Notes under the pieces: model-generated
The model's input: the letters and a program-made list of their open reading frames with translations, nothing else
Database searches by the model: none
What the model was told of the DNA's origin: nothing
Origin: a virus
Virus record (IMG/VR): IMGVR_UViG_3300050821_002366
Coordinates: 1 to 47,587 of that record
Direction: 5' to 3' (one strand)
DNA length: 47,587 bases
Part shown: positions 46,701 through 47,587 of the stretch, in pieces
Layout of the letters: each line of letters begins with the position of its first letter
How positions within the stretch are numbered: the stretch's first letter is position 1
Position numbers and translations under genes: made by a program

Positions 46701-47587
46701 CGGGATGTCTTGCCCGGCGATGAGATTCGAGAAATCTATATACTCCACGTCATCGAAAGTCGTGCTTTTCGCATAAATCGAGAGCAGCCCGGTAAACACG
46801 CTCGATAGCACACCCGGATTGTTCGTTACGTCCTCGTCCCAGAGCACGCCGTTGGAATCTACCGCGAGAGTCGAGACCTGCCCATCTCGTTGGGCATACG
46901 TCTTGAACCAAGTGAAATTCTGGCTACCCGATGCTAGAAAAATAGTGCAGTCCACGAAGTCCACGAACTCTTCGGCTGTTCCTGACGTATATTGAATCGC
47001 CACGCCGAAGCCGGGGCTATTTAAGTCCGCAAACGTTAGCGTCGTCCCCCACATATCGGTTTGCGATCCGAGCAGGACGCGAGAATCCGTGTTAATCGGT
47101 AGCGGGCAGCCTTTTACAACTCCTACGGGCACGCCATTCTTCAAAAGCTGAACGGTCATCGTCGGAAAATTCGCGCCAGTGAAGTGCCCCGTAACTCCGA
47201 TTTCAATTCCGATGATGGGCTGCGAAGGAAGGCTAAATCCAAAACCTTTGGCCTCAAGATAATCGGAGAGAGAGAGCGTATAGAAAACGACAATTTGGAC
47301 GTTATTGACGTTGACCGTCGTTGCGCCTGCGGGAGTCGAGCGAACGACTTGAATCGTAGCCCCAAACGAAGGGTCGTTGACGATTGCAGGAGAAAGCATG
47401 GCCCCAAGCGTGTTGTTGTTTGCGCCTACGGTGAATAGCCCCGGCGTGTTTGTCAGCGAAGCCGTGATCGCTCCGCTTCCAATCTGGCTGCCCGAAGAGG
47501 CAAGAGAAATTGTCACCGCCGTTGCCGAGGCGCTATCGAAGGCCGTAATCGTGACCGTTACGCCGACGATATTTGCGGCAGAAGGTA
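43707..47587 (-). CDS. Large virion protein, main part (tail nozzle/stabilisation-like); N-terminus at 1..585
   Basis: This is the bulk of the 1455-residue protein that starts at 585 across the circle. The long middle is beta-rich (Thr/Val/Gly/Asn). The C-terminal 400 residues hold TLYVVKTGSFISTNDNPSLE, then DYVDGGEAGEDYALIAGKSG followed by LYIFNGGEPVPLSGDI, repeated blade-like units. That form fits beta-propeller nozzle or stabilisation proteins (T7 gp12 / P22 gp10 class). It precedes the FN3 and GNAT genes, in the T7-like order. The apparent GTG at 47516 is an internal codon. Confidence 0.75.
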   Translation of the reverse strand, partial: PSAANIVGVTVTITAFDSASATAVTISLASSGSQIGSGAITASLTNTPGLFTVGANNNTLGAMLSPAIVNDPSFGATIQVVRSTPAGATTVNVNNVQIVVFYTLSLSDYLEAKGFGFSLPSQPIIGIEIGVTGHFTGANFPTMTVQLLKNGVPVGVVKGCPLPINTDSRVLLGSQTDMWGTTLTFADLNSPGFGVAIQYTSGTAEEFVDFVDCTIFLASGSQNFTWFKTYAQRDGQVSTLAVDSNGVLWDEDVTNNPGVLSSVFTGLLSIYAKSTTFDDVEYIDFSNLIAGQDIPRQWNGTTLNRTSQVGPGAPPSVGFTSTTYPIVASPNGITQNAPVTAITALLWSIGPGNNSVAGNVITIYYGGGPTTPDPNIVVGNGVFLSGFGSVSGQSPNGTYIVNSVGTTPGHGGIIFNTFTVTALSVELAEQFPPAGGSAYQATLASVFTTIPVPNVQVGSQIAIAGAGVTAWNQSWNVLFTPNAAQLAITATSLTANVATYNFTLITGALPAAGEQVTVTLTDNGNGIFNVNNATILAATGTTFTVNLLSPNIASAAEAGQAIINGTEFQFDPAPALVGSATSPIFGNSGGGTLSVAGLLGAGSRECVVFFVTASGYLTAPSTPVTFTLTASANAIVVTNLPIGPPNVVARGLAFTGANGANFFTQEFPTTIVNNGVSTTYSSTWVNDNTTTQVTLTITDAVLLAGQAIDVQGFNLFELKELGPSLGNIAYANRMFHWGELNKITQFLNPTFDGGFLNPLGTHLVPLGWTHPTNQGPYLGTLNVSPVFGNSYYVQNSTGSPQATMGFIMQPAFQDFYNVPIILPNTLYSVRCTVRNPSGIAGGTFQIGLYSPGFNKFYGSLAIAINTMSTNMQIFSGPMLTTPFVTVPADLQLFVAATNVPATLVDFELDGFDVFPTVEPILTTALAGSYAGDFESFDQISGNFDASITNQQAVRACFTLFDTLYVVKTGSFISTNDNPSLEPAQWNQRTVSDFIGTPSINGVDYVDGGEAGEDYALIAGKSGLYIFNGGEPVPLSGDIRTLWNLINWKFGYSLWVRNDIVNKRILVGVPLPTPNQFLPNAPANSNPQTPNVVLAMSYKEVNTVSDLIERQTIRASSFTGKLIALDMSRKWTIWQIQAPYADFIQRQDTTTPVMLGNSMGTGKIYQLIDGLANDDGSPINMVYTTYAFTKPDTEQALQMGNVQKLYAYMTMNVTGNGNLLITALPNSITSPFAEALFPIQLQATATFDREIPLNEECNRLFMQFSTNAVGEFFEMSEMVMMMRQNVMFPVRGV
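47490..47587. repeat. Terminal direct repeat, right copy
   Basis: Identical to 1-98 over all 98 bases; see the left copy. It lies inside the large virion gene. Confidence 0.95.

Noticed and set aside
1-47587. Lysogeny genes, reverse transcriptase/diversity element, CRISPR array or toxin-antitoxin pair
   Set aside because: No integrase, CI-like repressor, reverse transcriptase, template/variable repeat or spaced repeats were found. The ribbon-helix-helix gene has no toxin partner next to it that I can recognise.

Overview
This window is an almost complete genome of a tailed double-stranded DNA phage. The first 98 bases are repeated exactly as the last 98 (1-98 = 47490-47587), so the contig closes into a circle of 47,489 unique bp. 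One large virion gene runs across the join: it starts with TTG at 585, runs leftward to 1, and continues from 47489 down to 43707 (1455 codons plus stop). Apart from one GIY-YIG gene at 29228-29512, every gene I accept lies on the minus strand, so the genome reads from high to low coordinates. I found no integrase, attachment site, DNA or RNA polymerase, helicase, tRNA or CRISPR array.

Late/virion module (17315 down to 1, then 47587 down to 29648). It begins at a promoter just upstream of the small terminase gene. Gene order is: small terminase, a small HTH-like protein overlapping it, large terminase, small genes, a possible decoration protein, portal, scaffold, major capsid protein, a GroES-like co-chaperonin, connector-type proteins, a 1416-residue cysteine-rich exported fibre-like protein, and the 1455-residue nozzle-like protein. 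These are followed by a fibronectin-like protein, a GNAT-fold protein and three Ala/Gly/Gln-rich probable internal (ejection) proteins, and then a second fibre-type cluster in which four proteins carry Sec signal peptides. The order nozzle - GNAT - internal proteins resembles T7 genes 12-13-14-15/16 and suggests a short-tailed (podovirus-like) particle. The lysis and membrane region follows, with holin candidates, a lysozyme-like endolysin and a lipoprotein, and the module ends with an Ig-like protein.

Early/accessory module (29176 down to 17356). It holds many small, tightly coupled genes (ATGA overlaps): a ribbon-helix-helix regulator, zinc-ribbon proteins, a winged-helix protein, two HNH nucleases, a DUF559/Vsr-like nuclease, a conserved phage protein that may be recombination-related, a nucleoside-deoxyribosyltransferase-like protein and a cluster of tiny membrane proteins. 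The GIY-YIG gene sits between the two modules. It has its own promoter, which overlaps the regulator's promoter head to head, and ends at a bidirectional terminator.

The host is not directly shown. The GC-rich sequence, the ASPM/SPD-2/Hydin-like ('choice-of-anchor D') repeats, the carboxypeptidase-regulatory-like and Big_2-like domains, and the signal-peptide style fit a Gram-negative environmental host, perhaps an acidobacterium. That is inference. The most unusual points are the Sec signal peptides on fibre-like proteins inside the virion module, promoters placed so close to start codons that leaderless mRNAs are expected, a two-state hairpin that can hide a ribosome-binding site, and a structured-RNA candidate in the early region.
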